From positions 1-64,000 of the IMG/VR virus record IMGVR_UViG_3300036770_008166: a stretch of 64,000 nucleotides of DNA; one strand, 5' to 3'. Made by a program: the position numbers and the translations under genes. Positions 29,893 through 38,051 of this stretch are shown here, one piece after another (positions within the stretch are counted from its first letter, which is position 1; every line of letters begins with the position of its first letter). The stretch is from a virus. The notes beneath the pieces are model-generated. The model had not been told where the DNA came from, did no database searches, and saw nothing but the letters and a program-made list of their open reading frames with translations.

Positions 29893-29921
29893 TTGACAAT
29901 ACGATCAACCTGTGTCATAAT
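29893..29921 (+). promoter_or_regulatory. Sigma-70 promoter for rpoZ homologue
   Basis: Perfect TTGACA (29893-29898), 17-bp spacer, CATAAT (29916-29921), 27 nt before the start codon. One of the best host-type promoters in the window, suggesting early expression. Confidence 0.85.
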
Positions 29922-29948
29922 GTTTATCTGACATGATAGGAGCGATTA

Positions 29949-30200
29949 ATGGCAAGGATTTCTAGCGAACTGGCAGCACGAGCAGTAGGCAGCAAGTATG
30001 ATCTTATCTTGATTGGCGCAAGACGCGCACGCGAACTGAACCGTGGTTGGCGACCCACAGTGACCTGTGACAATGGTGCTGTGGTAACGGCCCTGCGCGA
30101 GATCGAAGCCGGCCATATCGGCCGGGATTATCTGTTGAAACCTCTCAATCTCGATCGGCGAGAACGACCTCCCGCCGATGCTCATCATGGTAGACTATAG
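29949..30200 (+). CDS. rpoZ: RNA polymerase omega subunit homologue
   Basis: An 83-aa protein that reads as RpoZ: MARISSELAARAVGSKYDLILIGARRARELNRG corresponds to the conserved first helices, and VVTALREIEAGHIGRDYL to the conserved second block (ALREIEEG in E. coli). In bacteria omega chaperones the beta' subunit and tunes promoter choice. A phage copy under a strong host-type promoter could bias host RNA polymerase. The C-terminal 20 aa are basic and unrelated. RBS AGGAGCG is 8 nt upstream. Confidence 0.85.
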   Translation: MARISSELAARAVGSKYDLILIGARRARELNRGWRPTVTCDNGAVVTALREIEAGHIGRDYLLKPLNLDRRERPPADAHHGRL

Positions 30201-30210
30201 GAGAACCAAT

Positions 30211-30609
30211 TTGGAATTTTTACCTGTACTAGAACTGATCGATAGACTTTGTATTGCCAGGGTCAAACACAAACGTACCAATGGCGCCAACCAAGTTGAA
30301 TTAGATTGGTATGAGGATAAGTTCCGCCAGCTAACACAAAGTGCCGAACTTGATTACAATGTAGATGCCATGACTGCGATCCACAATGCCATATGGGAAC
30401 TGGAATGGCAACTCAAAACTGGTGTGGAGCAACAGTTGTCTTTGGAAGAAATCGGACGCAGAGCCATCCGCATCCGAGACTACAACAACAAACGCATCAG
30501 TTTCAAAAACTCTATCGCCAGTCTCTTAGGTCATCCTGTGAGAGAATTTAAACACGATCATCTCAGCGAGGACACCATGGTCCGAACTGTTCACGATCGG
30601 AACAAATAG
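30211..30609 (+). CDS. Conserved phage hypothetical protein, 132 aa
   Basis: Helical protein: EFLPVLELIDRLCIARVKHKRTNGAN near the start and a basic C-terminus. TTG 30211 with AGGAG 7 nt upstream is my choice; ATG 30187 or 30178, inside rpoZ, are alternatives. The LEFLPVxExxDRLxIAxVKxxxTNGAN pattern is one I associate with phage unknowns. Its stop directly abuts the inverted-repeat RNA element. Confidence 0.6.
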   Translation: MEFLPVLELIDRLCIARVKHKRTNGANQVELDWYEDKFRQLTQSAELDYNVDAMTAIHNAIWELEWQLKTGVEQQLSLEEIGRRAIRIRDYNNKRISFKNSIASLLGHPVREFKHDHLSEDTMVRTVHDRNK

Positions 30610-30831
30610 GATCCATGGTCAAGCCCGTGAGAGAAAGCAGGCTTGCCACCGTCCCAACTGTGAGGGAATGTTTACCACCCTGGGCTCTGCTGTATCCGTA
30701 ATACGGAGGTGCTCCGTGGCTGGAGATGAACATGCCGCAGGGGATGTCAAGGCTGAGTTGGTAGCTCAGCAAAGGCTGGTTGAGCCAGCGTTGGCATCTT
30801 AAACACAGCACAGTGGGCTTGACCATGGATC
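30610..30831 (+). ncRNA. Candidate structured RNA closed by a perfect 17-bp stem
   Basis: 30610-30626 and 30815-30831 are exact inverted repeats 188 nt apart. The interior folds well: GATGTCAA/TTGGCATC encloses GCTGAG/CTCAGC and GCTGG/CCAGC (a three-way junction), and CCGTAATACGG is a local hairpin. AAGCC near 30621 can pair instead with GGCTT at 30640, giving an alternative 5' hairpin. No ORF has an RBS here. Layout suggests a long-range closed ncRNA or riboswitch-like element; no known family recognised. Confidence 0.6.
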
Positions 30832-30907
30832 AAGAGCAATGCTTGTAGTCAGACAGGTAGGACGCAGACAATGCATCATCTCGCCTGGGCCTCTTGTTCC
30901 CATGATA

Positions 30908-30913
30908 TATAAT
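30908..30913 (+). promoter_or_regulatory. Possible -10 box (TATAAT)
   Basis: A perfect TATAAT lies in the 175-nt gap 30832-31006, but the -35 region is poor. It would give a leader of about 85 nt with a GATGC/GCATC hairpin before the gene at 31007. Nothing else is seen in the gap. Confidence 0.4.
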
Positions 30914-31006
30914 CAACATGGATCCACAGCGATGTTAGGGTCTGCAAAGCCCGCGATGCATTAGAAGCATCGGCCTCTCGCTGCCATGACAACTCAGGAG
31001 ATAGCA

Positions 31007-31168
31007 ATGAGCATCAAAGGATTGAAAGAAGCCCTGGCCCGGAAACAGGCACAGCAACTGCCAGACGGCACTGTGAAAGACAGTGCAGGAACCAAAGTCA
31101 CGCCTACCGCACCTGTGCGAGTGGGCGGTAGCAAACCCCAGAAAAAAGCCGCTGGTCGAGGACGTTGA
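31007..31168 (+). CDS. Small basic protein, 53 aa
   Basis: ATG 31007 has CAGGAG 7 nt upstream (an ATG at 30986 has none). The helix SIKGLKEALARKQAQQL is followed by a Lys/Gly/Pro-rich tail ending KKAAGRGR. Such tails bind nucleic acids non-specifically. Function unknown. Confidence 0.55.
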   Translation: MSIKGLKEALARKQAQQLPDGTVKDSAGTKVTPTAPVRVGGSKPQKKAAGRGR

Positions 31169-31248
31169 TAGATGCAAAAAAGAAAGCATGATACATTGCG
31201 TATCTATCTTGTATCATCCGCAATCAGTCTTTAACACCAATTCATCAA

Positions 31249-32136
31249 ATGCACAAGACAGCATCGTTATCAAGTATTACTAACAGATGGCAAGAATTTT
31301 ACAAAGCGATCCGCGACCCAAGCTGGCCAGAGTGTTATAATGAACATCATTTTCATCAACTGCCCTACCGAATACAACAAGAAATCATCAATGATCATAA
31401 TGGAATGTCATTCGTATCATTGCAGGCTGCTGACATCGAATACATAAACACCAACTTGCAGTCAGAAAGTTTTAATGCCTATGCCAACATTGAATTCAAC
31501 CCAGATCAACAATTTCGTATCACGGACGATTTTGTGGTGTATTATACTCAATGTTTGGAAGGCGATGGAACCACCAACGGACAAGATTTCCCCAATGTGA
31601 TCAGACACTTTTATCCACAACGTAAATTCCAACATTGTCTAGACTGGTGTTCTGGGGCAGGATTCATAGGTTTTCGCTTACTATCAGATGGCATATGCGA
31701 TCGGCTTACACTGCAGGATTGCCATCAACCAGCGATAGATGCCTGTAAGTACACGATGCAAAGAATGCCGGCCGAATATCAACAAAAAACACAGGCAATC
31801 TGCAGCGCAGATCTATCTTATCTCGACGACACCATGGTATTCGATCTGGTGGTCGGTAATCCCCCGCCCCTCTTTTACCAGCCAGAGTTCGCATCATGGT
31901 TTGATCCTAATTACGCTAGAATTTTGATAGATCCTGGATGGCGGGCCCATCATGATTTTCTGGCTAACATAGCCCATAATCTCGCACCTGATGGTGTGAT
32001 CTTGCTGAAAAATTTTCAGCAAGTATCAATCAAACAGTATGAACCTCTGTTGGCAAAAAATGGTTTGACTGTCACGCGTGCATTCAAAGAAGTTTTTAGC
32101 CCGTCCTTGTGGTATCTTGAACTAGGTCGGATCTAA
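31249..32136 (+). CDS. Class I SAM methyltransferase with NPP motif
   Basis: A 295-aa protein with SAM-binding LDWCSGAGFIGFRLL near 132-146 and VVGNPPPLF near 202-210, the motif IV of N-methyltransferases acting on Gln (PrmC type), adenine or similar amide/amine nitrogen. The first 100 aa form a separate domain. No strong RBS. It starts a run of more AT-rich genes up to 35.8 kb. Substrate unknown. Confidence 0.7.
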   Translation: MHKTASLSSITNRWQEFYKAIRDPSWPECYNEHHFHQLPYRIQQEIINDHNGMSFVSLQAADIEYINTNLQSESFNAYANIEFNPDQQFRITDDFVVYYTQCLEGDGTTNGQDFPNVIRHFYPQRKFQHCLDWCSGAGFIGFRLLSDGICDRLTLQDCHQPAIDACKYTMQRMPAEYQQKTQAICSADLSYLDDTMVFDLVVGNPPPLFYQPEFASWFDPNYARILIDPGWRAHHDFLANIAHNLAPDGVILLKNFQQVSIKQYEPLLAKNGLTVTRAFKEVFSPSLWYLELGRI

Positions 32137-32648
32137 TGCTGCGTATGGCGAGGATCGACGTCGTGACAGAACACTGCGTGATTGATGTCATCATCGACAA
32201 TGCACTGTATCACAATCAGGTGGTGTCGTCTGGCATGAACAGTGTACAAATCCAATTGCCCACTCTCACTGCAACTTTCTGCCGCATGCAAATCAATTGT
32301 TCAGAGGGGAGTTGCCAGATTGGTAAAGTTCAGTTCAATCATAGTTGGACAATGAACACTGTGTTTGCTCAACTTCATCCGTCTCTATATGACTTGATCT
32401 TGGATAACGATTTTGATATCAGTAGATTGACCGCAGCCGAGCTGGACTTGGTTGAACGATACGGTATGTTCATGTGCTCTGGCCATAATGATTATCAAGG
32501 ATGGTCTGAGTTCAGATTAAATGTTTGTATCGACGGTCAGTCACAACCTTTGCGGGATATAAATGATAATTCACATCATTACGCACTGAATCAAGGCCAG
32601 AGCATGACGTTCGATCTAACTGTGCCAAGGGCGGCATGCTCGATCTAG
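32136..32648 (+). CDS. Hypothetical beta-rich protein, 170 aa
   Basis: TAATG overlap with the methyltransferase. Alternating hydrophobic strands (CVIDVIIDNALYHNQVV, SVQIQLPTLTATFC) and a final MTFDLTVPRAAC suggest a beta-sandwich, perhaps carbohydrate-binding. No motif recognised. Its end overlaps the next methyltransferase by 13 nt. Confidence 0.55.
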   Translation: MLRMARIDVVTEHCVIDVIIDNALYHNQVVSSGMNSVQIQLPTLTATFCRMQINCSEGSCQIGKVQFNHSWTMNTVFAQLHPSLYDLILDNDFDISRLTAAELDLVERYGMFMCSGHNDYQGWSEFRLNVCIDGQSQPLRDINDNSHHYALNQGQSMTFDLTVPRAACSI

Positions 32649-33385
32649 ATTCCAGGTTCGCTCATTTTGTGCGCGGCAAAATGCAGAATCCACACTTGCA
32701 ATACGCGCAGATAGCGCAGAGTGCTTGCAAATGGGCCTACAGCGATCGGTTGCGTATCAAGACGCAACTGATAGATAATATTGAGCTCATCAAGAATCGA
32801 AGAGTATTAGATTTAGGTTGCCATGATGGAATTCTAAGTGAAGCCATGGATCAATTGGGAGCTAGGTCGGTGATAGCTACCAATGTAAGACAAGACATGA
32901 TTGATCTGGTAAATCAATGTCTCAAAGAACTTCCGGTACCCACACTGGTCACAGTGATCAAACACGACCTGTATGATCTAGACACATTGGACCTGTTGCT
33001 GGAACAAAGCGACACTATACATTTCTCTGGCACAGTCATGCATCTCAATCATCATTATCAGCTTTTTTATCATCTGTGTAATAATCGACCAGATCACATG
33101 ATTTTGGACTCTATCTATTATGATCAATCATGGCATCATGCCACGCCTTTACAGACATGGCGTCTTGAATCTATGGAAGATGTGCTCTTCGGACATGACC
33201 AAAAATCGCAAACAACTGATGGCAAAATCTTTGTAGGCACGCCTAATCTTTGCTGGTATCGACAGATGTTAGACATGTTCGGGTGGCAATTGGTCGAGCA
33301 TCATGACCTCGCTTATGTCCACTTTGAAGAAAAGCTGCGCCGGAGATCTGTGATGGTATGTCAAAGACGTAAGAAATCGCCATGA
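32636..33385 (+). CDS. Class I SAM methyltransferase
   Basis: A 249-aa protein with motif I VLDLGCHDGILSEAM near 57-71 and TIHFSGTVMHLNHHYQLFY near 127-145. The last resembles small-molecule or tRNA-wobble type methyltransferases. It lies between a beta-rich protein and the transporter, overlapping both. Substrate unknown. Confidence 0.7.
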   Translation: MLDLDSRFAHFVRGKMQNPHLQYAQIAQSACKWAYSDRLRIKTQLIDNIELIKNRRVLDLGCHDGILSEAMDQLGARSVIATNVRQDMIDLVNQCLKELPVPTLVTVIKHDLYDLDTLDLLLEQSDTIHFSGTVMHLNHHYQLFYHLCNNRPDHMILDSIYYDQSWHHATPLQTWRLESMEDVLFGHDQKSQTTDGKIFVGTPNLCWYRQMLDMFGWQLVEHHDLAYVHFEEKLRRRSVMVCQRRKKSP

Positions 33386-34626
33386 GCAAAATTAATCGTA
33401 TCACCTTTGCCAGCGCATTTGGAACGCTGTTTGAATGGTATGATTTTTTGATCTATGGTATTGCGGCTGCACTGGTTTTCAACACCCTGTTTTTTCCACA
33501 GGTAGATCCAATCACCGGAATGTTAGCATCATTGCTGACATTTTCAGTGGGATTTATTGCTCGACCAGTAGGAGGTATCTTGTTTGGGCATTTGGGAGAT
33601 CGCATCGGCCGGAAAAAAACCCTGATGTTAACGATGTTAATCATGGGCATGGCCACATTTGGCATTGGGATTTTGCCCACATATCAAAGTATCGGAGTAT
33701 GGGCGGCGGTGTTGCTGGTAGTGTTGCGATTACTGCAAGGACTAGCATTTGGTGGCGAATGGTCTGGAGCCAGTGTCATGATTCTCGAGCATGCTCCGCT
33801 GCGCCGTCGGGGGTTTTATACCAGTTTTATACAAATGGGTTATCCATTGGGGTTGCTGTGTGCCACTGGAATATATGCCTTGATCACTAGGCTTCCAGAA
33901 CAAGAATTTTTAGAATGGGGTTGGCGCATTCCGTTTATATTGAGCATGCTATTGGTGGCCATTGGAATCTGGGTGCGCTGGGGACTGGATGAAACTCCGG
34001 CCTTCCAAGAATTGTCATCTACTGGTGCCATTTCCAAAACGCCATTGTTAGACGTATTGCAACAGCCCAAAGATCTATTGATTGCAATGGGACTCAAAAT
34101 AACCGAAGTCTCTTGGGCGTATCTATTGACAGTGTTCGCCGTGGTGTACGCTGTCAACAATTTATCAATAGCTCGCAGCGATATGATGCATGCCATATTG
34201 ATAGCCAGCGTTATCAATGTCATTGCTATTCCGGTGTTTGGATGGTTGAGTGACGTGGTAGGCCGTAGACAAATCTATATCATGGGATCGATCATCACTG
34301 TGATAATAGCCTTTCCAGTCTGGCAGGCATTGTCCAGTGGACACTTGTTGGAAGCAATGATAGCGGGACTGGTTCTAGGCAATGCTTTGATGATGGCACC
34401 ATTGGCTGCATACCTTCCAGAGTTATTTCCGGCCAGCACGAGATATACCGGTAGTGGTATAGGATGTCAGATGGCAGCAGCCTTGGGTGGCGGAATCTTG
34501 CCAGTCGCTGCCACTGCTTTGGCCACTACCTATGGAATATCAACAGTGAGTATACTGATGATTGTGCTTGGATTGATCACTCTGTATTCGGCGTATCATG
34601 CGCCGAGGCAGATAGACAAATCTTAA
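33382..34626 (+). CDS. MFS transporter of the metabolite:H+ symporter type
   Basis: A 414-aa membrane protein with 12 predicted segments. FGTLFEWYDFLIYGIAAALVF at the start, GFIARPVGGILFGHLGDRIGRKK (loop 2-3 motif near 56-78), and LQGLAFGGEWSGASVMILEHAP are hallmarks of the ShiA/KgtP/ProP group importing organic acids, proline or betaine with protons. Start ATG overlaps the methyltransferase stop. Complete, not truncated. A full-length secondary transporter is very unusual for a phage. Confidence 0.88.
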   Translation: MSKINRITFASAFGTLFEWYDFLIYGIAAALVFNTLFFPQVDPITGMLASLLTFSVGFIARPVGGILFGHLGDRIGRKKTLMLTMLIMGMATFGIGILPTYQSIGVWAAVLLVVLRLLQGLAFGGEWSGASVMILEHAPLRRRGFYTSFIQMGYPLGLLCATGIYALITRLPEQEFLEWGWRIPFILSMLLVAIGIWVRWGLDETPAFQELSSTGAISKTPLLDVLQQPKDLLIAMGLKITEVSWAYLLTVFAVVYAVNNLSIARSDMMHAILIASVINVIAIPVFGWLSDVVGRRQIYIMGSIITVIIAFPVWQALSSGHLLEAMIAGLVLGNALMMAPLAAYLPELFPASTRYTGSGIGCQMAAALGGGILPVAATALATTYGISTVSILMIVLGLITLYSAYHAPRQIDKS

Positions 34627-34636
34627 ATCACCACTG

Positions 34637-35797
34637 ATGTATCATTACAATCACAAAGGTATCTATCGAGTTGGCAATCACACATATGCCAACAAATTAG
34701 CAGCGTGCTTGGAACTTAATGCCATAAATCACGATCTCAAGACTGGGCATCAACTGCACTGGGATTATCATGAACATGCATTTGATCAAGCCCAATGGCA
34801 ACAGGAACCCCCGGTGGCGATAAAGGACCTTTACAGAGAGCGGGCTCTGCAGTTGAGAGAAAACTATGATCATTTGGTGTTGTTCTATTCAGGAGGTGCT
34901 GACAGCCATACCATATTGAATACTTTTGTCACGAATAACATACATCTGGATGAGATTTTCTTGTATGGAGCATTCAAAGCTGAAGAAAAAATAAATCAAA
35001 AATTGGGCTGGTCGCGAAATCCTGGGTATTTCACACGCGAAGTCGCTTACATCGCTAAGCCTATGTTAGAACGCTTACAAAACACTCACAAGTTCAAAAT
35101 TACAGTTTGGGATTGGACCGACAGGACGATAGAAGCACTGAACAATCCAGATTGGTTTTGGGATGTAGGCACTAGATTCGCGCCCGATGCTGTACCTCGT
35201 CAATACCTGCACGAAGCCTTTAGACACAATGACAGATTTGAAGGCAAGGGCAAAAAAGTAGCATTCATATTTGGGGTCGATAAACCTCGATTGTTTCGTG
35301 ACGATACGTCGGTGTATTTCGCATTCATTGACACCATGTTGACCACTGCAGTTGGCAACAACAGCGACATCCACGGCCGTTATTGGGAAAACGATGAGTA
35401 TTTTTATTGGACACCAAACTTGCCAGCCATTCCCATCAAGCAGGCTCATCTGATTTACAACTACCTAAAACAACACAATCGATTGCACGAACTGACCCAT
35501 GTCAACAACAAAAATCAATTCCACATGGCTGACTACTATCACATGATCCACCCCATCATATATCCGGATTGGAACAATAGCACGTGGCAAATCAAAAAAA
35601 GCACCAACTCAGTGACCGATGAATTTGGCCAATGGTTTTTTGACCTGGCGCCCGATCACAGTAAAAAACAATGGCGAAACGGAATTTTGCAAATGGAGCG
35701 ATTGATCGGTCAAAGGCATTTCAATGATCAAACGGTTTGGCAAGGTCTGGTGGGCTGTTATAGCAAACTTTATCGAATTGGAGCGGTTGACCAATAA
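34637..35797 (+). CDS. PP-loop ATPase superfamily protein
   Basis: A 386-aa protein with the PP-loop LVLFYSGGADSHTILNTF (SGGADS at 86-91), as in ATP pyrophosphatases that adenylate substrates (asparagine synthetase, PAPS reductase, tRNA-thiolation and QueC-like enzymes). The cysteines needed by QueC are not seen, so QueC is unlikely. The C-terminus is long and aromatic-rich. Such proteins occur in T4-like marine phages near sugar genes. It carries the -35 of the next promoter in its last codons. Confidence 0.7.
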   Translation: MYHYNHKGIYRVGNHTYANKLAACLELNAINHDLKTGHQLHWDYHEHAFDQAQWQQEPPVAIKDLYRERALQLRENYDHLVLFYSGGADSHTILNTFVTNNIHLDEIFLYGAFKAEEKINQKLGWSRNPGYFTREVAYIAKPMLERLQNTHKFKITVWDWTDRTIEALNNPDWFWDVGTRFAPDAVPRQYLHEAFRHNDRFEGKGKKVAFIFGVDKPRLFRDDTSVYFAFIDTMLTTAVGNNSDIHGRYWENDEYFYWTPNLPAIPIKQAHLIYNYLKQHNRLHELTHVNNKNQFHMADYYHMIHPIIYPDWNNSTWQIKKSTNSVTDEFGQWFFDLAPDHSKKQWRNGILQMERLIGQRHFNDQTVWQGLVGCYSKLYRIGAVDQ

Positions 35798-35816
35798 ATG
35801 TCCGTCCGGCTATAAT
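35787..35816 (+). promoter_or_regulatory. Sigma-70 promoter P1 for moxR
   Basis: TTGACC (35787-35792), 18-bp spacer, TATAAT (35811-35816), overlapping the end of the PP-loop gene. Confidence 0.65.
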
Positions 35817-35888
35817 ATATACATGCTTCAAACACTATGTCTTAGGTGCCGGTTATAAATCTTTCAATACGCACATCCGGGATCACTG

Positions 35889-35917
35889 TTGACCAACAAT
35901 TAGCTGTTCAGTATAGT
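35889..35917 (+). promoter_or_regulatory. Sigma-70 promoter P2 for moxR
   Basis: TTGACC (35889-35894), 17-bp spacer, TATAGT (35912-35917), 37 nt before the moxR start. With P1 it gives tandem promoters in the 156-nt gap. Confidence 0.7.
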
Positions 35918-35953
35918 TTATACACAACAACCAACTAGAAAAGGATTGATTCT

Positions 35954-37045
35954 ATGTCCGTAGAAACCCGTACCGTGACCGCGGTTGGTGCCCGCCGTGC
36001 TGTAATGAAGTGCTTCGCCAAAAAACGTCCCATGTTCCTGTGGGGGCCTCCTGGCATTGGCAAATCGGAAGTGGTGGCCCAGATCACCCAAGAACTGGGT
36101 GGCTTCATGATCGATCTGCGCCTGGGCCAGATGGATCCCACCGACATCCGCGGCATTCCGTTTTTCAATCGCGAGCTCAACAAGATGGACTGGGCACCGC
36201 CCATTGATCTGCCGGATGCGGAATTGGCCAGCCAGTATCCCATCGTGGTGTTGTTCATGGACGAGATGAACTCGGCTGCACCTGCGGTGCAGGCAGCGGC
36301 CTATCAGTTGGTGCTGAATCGGCGCATCGGCAAATATGTGTTGCCGGACAATGTCGTGATGGTGGCCGCAGGCAACCGCGAGTCAGACAAAGGCGTCACG
36401 TACCGCATGCCCACGCCCTTGGCCAATCGTTTTGTGCATGTGGAGATGCGAGCAGATTTCGCGACCTGGCAGGACTGGGCAGTGACACACGGGATCCACA
36501 AGGATGTAGTGGGCTACCTTTCGTTCGCCAAGCAGGATCTCTACGACTTTGATGCCAAATCCTCCAGCCGTGCCTTTGCCACACCACGATCCTGGTGCTT
36601 TGTCAGCGAACTCCTGGAAGACGAAGATCTCGACGACGTCACAGCCACTGATCTCATTGCTGGTACCATCGGTGAAGGTCTGGCTGTCAAGTTCCAGGCT
36701 CATCGCCGGATCTCGGGCAAATTGCCCCGGCCCGAGGACATCCTTTCAGGCAAAGAAAAAGAACTACAGGTCAAAGAAGTGTCGGCCATGTACAGCCTGG
36801 TGATCAGCCTGTGCTACGAACTCAAGGATGCTCTGGAAGTTCGCAAGGTGGACCAAAAAGAGTTCCATGCCATGGCAGACAACTTCTTCGGCTACATGAT
36901 GAAGAACTTCGAGACCGAACTGGTTGTTATGGGTGCTCGCATCGCGCTGACCACTTACAATCTGCCGTTCCAGCCCACCAAGCTCAAGAACTTTGATGAG
37001 TTCCACCAGCGGTACGGCAAATACATCCTGCAAGCTAACAGTTGA
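35954..37045 (+). CDS. MoxR-type AAA+ ATPase
   Basis: A 363-aa AAA+ protein: Walker A GPPGIGKSE (31-39), Walker B VVLFMDEMNSA (about 96-106), sensor ANGR-like AAGNRESDKG, and TPLANRFVHVEM. MoxR ATPases pair with VWA proteins and act as metal-insertion or assembly chaperones. The matching VWA protein is at 39318, split from it here by three other genes. RBS AAAGGA upstream; tandem promoters precede it. Confidence 0.85.
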   Translation: MSVETRTVTAVGARRAVMKCFAKKRPMFLWGPPGIGKSEVVAQITQELGGFMIDLRLGQMDPTDIRGIPFFNRELNKMDWAPPIDLPDAELASQYPIVVLFMDEMNSAAPAVQAAAYQLVLNRRIGKYVLPDNVVMVAAGNRESDKGVTYRMPTPLANRFVHVEMRADFATWQDWAVTHGIHKDVVGYLSFAKQDLYDFDAKSSSRAFATPRSWCFVSELLEDEDLDDVTATDLIAGTIGEGLAVKFQAHRRISGKLPRPEDILSGKEKELQVKEVSAMYSLVISLCYELKDALEVRKVDQKEFHAMADNFFGYMMKNFETELVVMGARIALTTYNLPFQPTKLKNFDEFHQRYGKYILQANS

Positions 37046-37053
37046 ATTAGGAT

Positions 37054-37815
37054 ATGAAAGATACCATACTGATTGTGGGTGACAGTTGGGGTATCGGCGA
37101 ATGGGATGGCCCAGACGGTATGGACAGGATCTGGCAGGTTCCTGTCTCGCATGCCGGTCTACAACACTTCTTATCGGAAAAAAACCAAAAAGTGATCAAT
37201 CTTTGTAGGCCAGGCGGAAGTAATGCCGATAGTTGGCACACTTGCTTGGCGGCGTTGACCAACAATCCAGATCTACAGAATGCTTTAAGATTCATAATCG
37301 TGTTTCAAACAGAATGGCAACGAGATATCTGTGAACATTGGCACATTGCCGAGGCTAAAGATTTTTGCCTCAAAGAGTTGAAATCTCGATGGATTTCAAG
37401 GATGTATTTAAAGATGTCTCAGCTCAGTGTAAGATATGATCTGCCGATATATTTTATAGGAGGGGCAAGCGACACTGTCTGGATGTCAAATTTTGAACAT
37501 GAATACCCAGGTCTCCAGATAGCCTGCCAAAGCATGACTAATTTTATGATCAATGATGACCACCGGATTGAGCATCCTATCATGATCAGTGTACACGCAC
37601 CATTGTTAGACAGCATTTGTTCGCTGAAGTCTGACAATCTATCTGCTATTGACAAAGAATTTGTGCTTCACGAAATTGAACAAAGTCGACGCAGACTGGA
37701 TATCTGGAGTCGCTATCCCCAATGGTTCTGGCCAGACAGTACACATGCCAATCGTCGTGGTCATAAAAAACTTTTTGATTATCTTTGCGCAACCATACCA
37801 AACTTTTTAATTTAG
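37054..37815 (+). CDS. SGNH hydrolase-like protein
   Basis: A 253-aa protein with block [14 protein letters not shown] (Ser near 10), block III-like [13 protein letters not shown] (Gly, Asn) and block [16 protein letters not shown] (Asp-x2-His). All SGNH catalytic landmarks are present, so an esterase or acyltransferase acting on glycans or lipids is plausible. RBS AGGAT. Related in fold to the protein at 10447. Confidence 0.7.
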   Translation: MKDTILIVGDSWGIGEWDGPDGMDRIWQVPVSHAGLQHFLSEKNQKVINLCRPGGSNADSWHTCLAALTNNPDLQNALRFIIVFQTEWQRDICEHWHIAEAKDFCLKELKSRWISRMYLKMSQLSVRYDLPIYFIGGASDTVWMSNFEHEYPGLQIACQSMTNFMINDDHRIEHPIMISVHAPLLDSICSLKSDNLSAIDKEFVLHEIEQSRRRLDIWSRYPQWFWPDSTHANRRGHKKLFDYLCATIPNFLI

Positions 37816-38051
37816 ATCAAACTGCGCGGCTCGCATCCAGGGTCCGGATCGAATTCCGACCCTACAGCCACGGTGAAGTCCATGATCTACTAAGAGAGGT
37901 CGCTTTGGATTTTGGTCCACCCGGTGACCGTCGCCGATGGCGATTTGAAACTGCACAGACTCCGGACACCCAAATCAATGCGTGGATCATAGATTTCCTG
38001 TTCCCAGATCCTCATGATGCCATGATATTTGGTCTAAAATATTCGAGATGA
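37785..38051 (+). CDS. Hypothetical protein, about 88 aa, start unclear
   Basis: The frame opens at TTG 37785, 31 nt inside the SGNH gene, with no RBS and no ATG in the first part. The body ([48 protein letters not shown]) looks like a real folded phage protein. The start may have been lost or eroded. It ends flush against the convergent gene at 38052. Confidence 0.45.
   Translation: MRNHTKLFNLDQTARLASRVRIEFRPYSHGEVHDLLREVALDFGPPGDRRRWRFETAQTPDTQINAWIIDFLFPDPHDAMIFGLKYSR

Noticed and set aside
34637-35797. PP-loop protein as the missing QueC
   Set aside because: It has SGGADS but is too long and lacks the QueC zinc cysteines.
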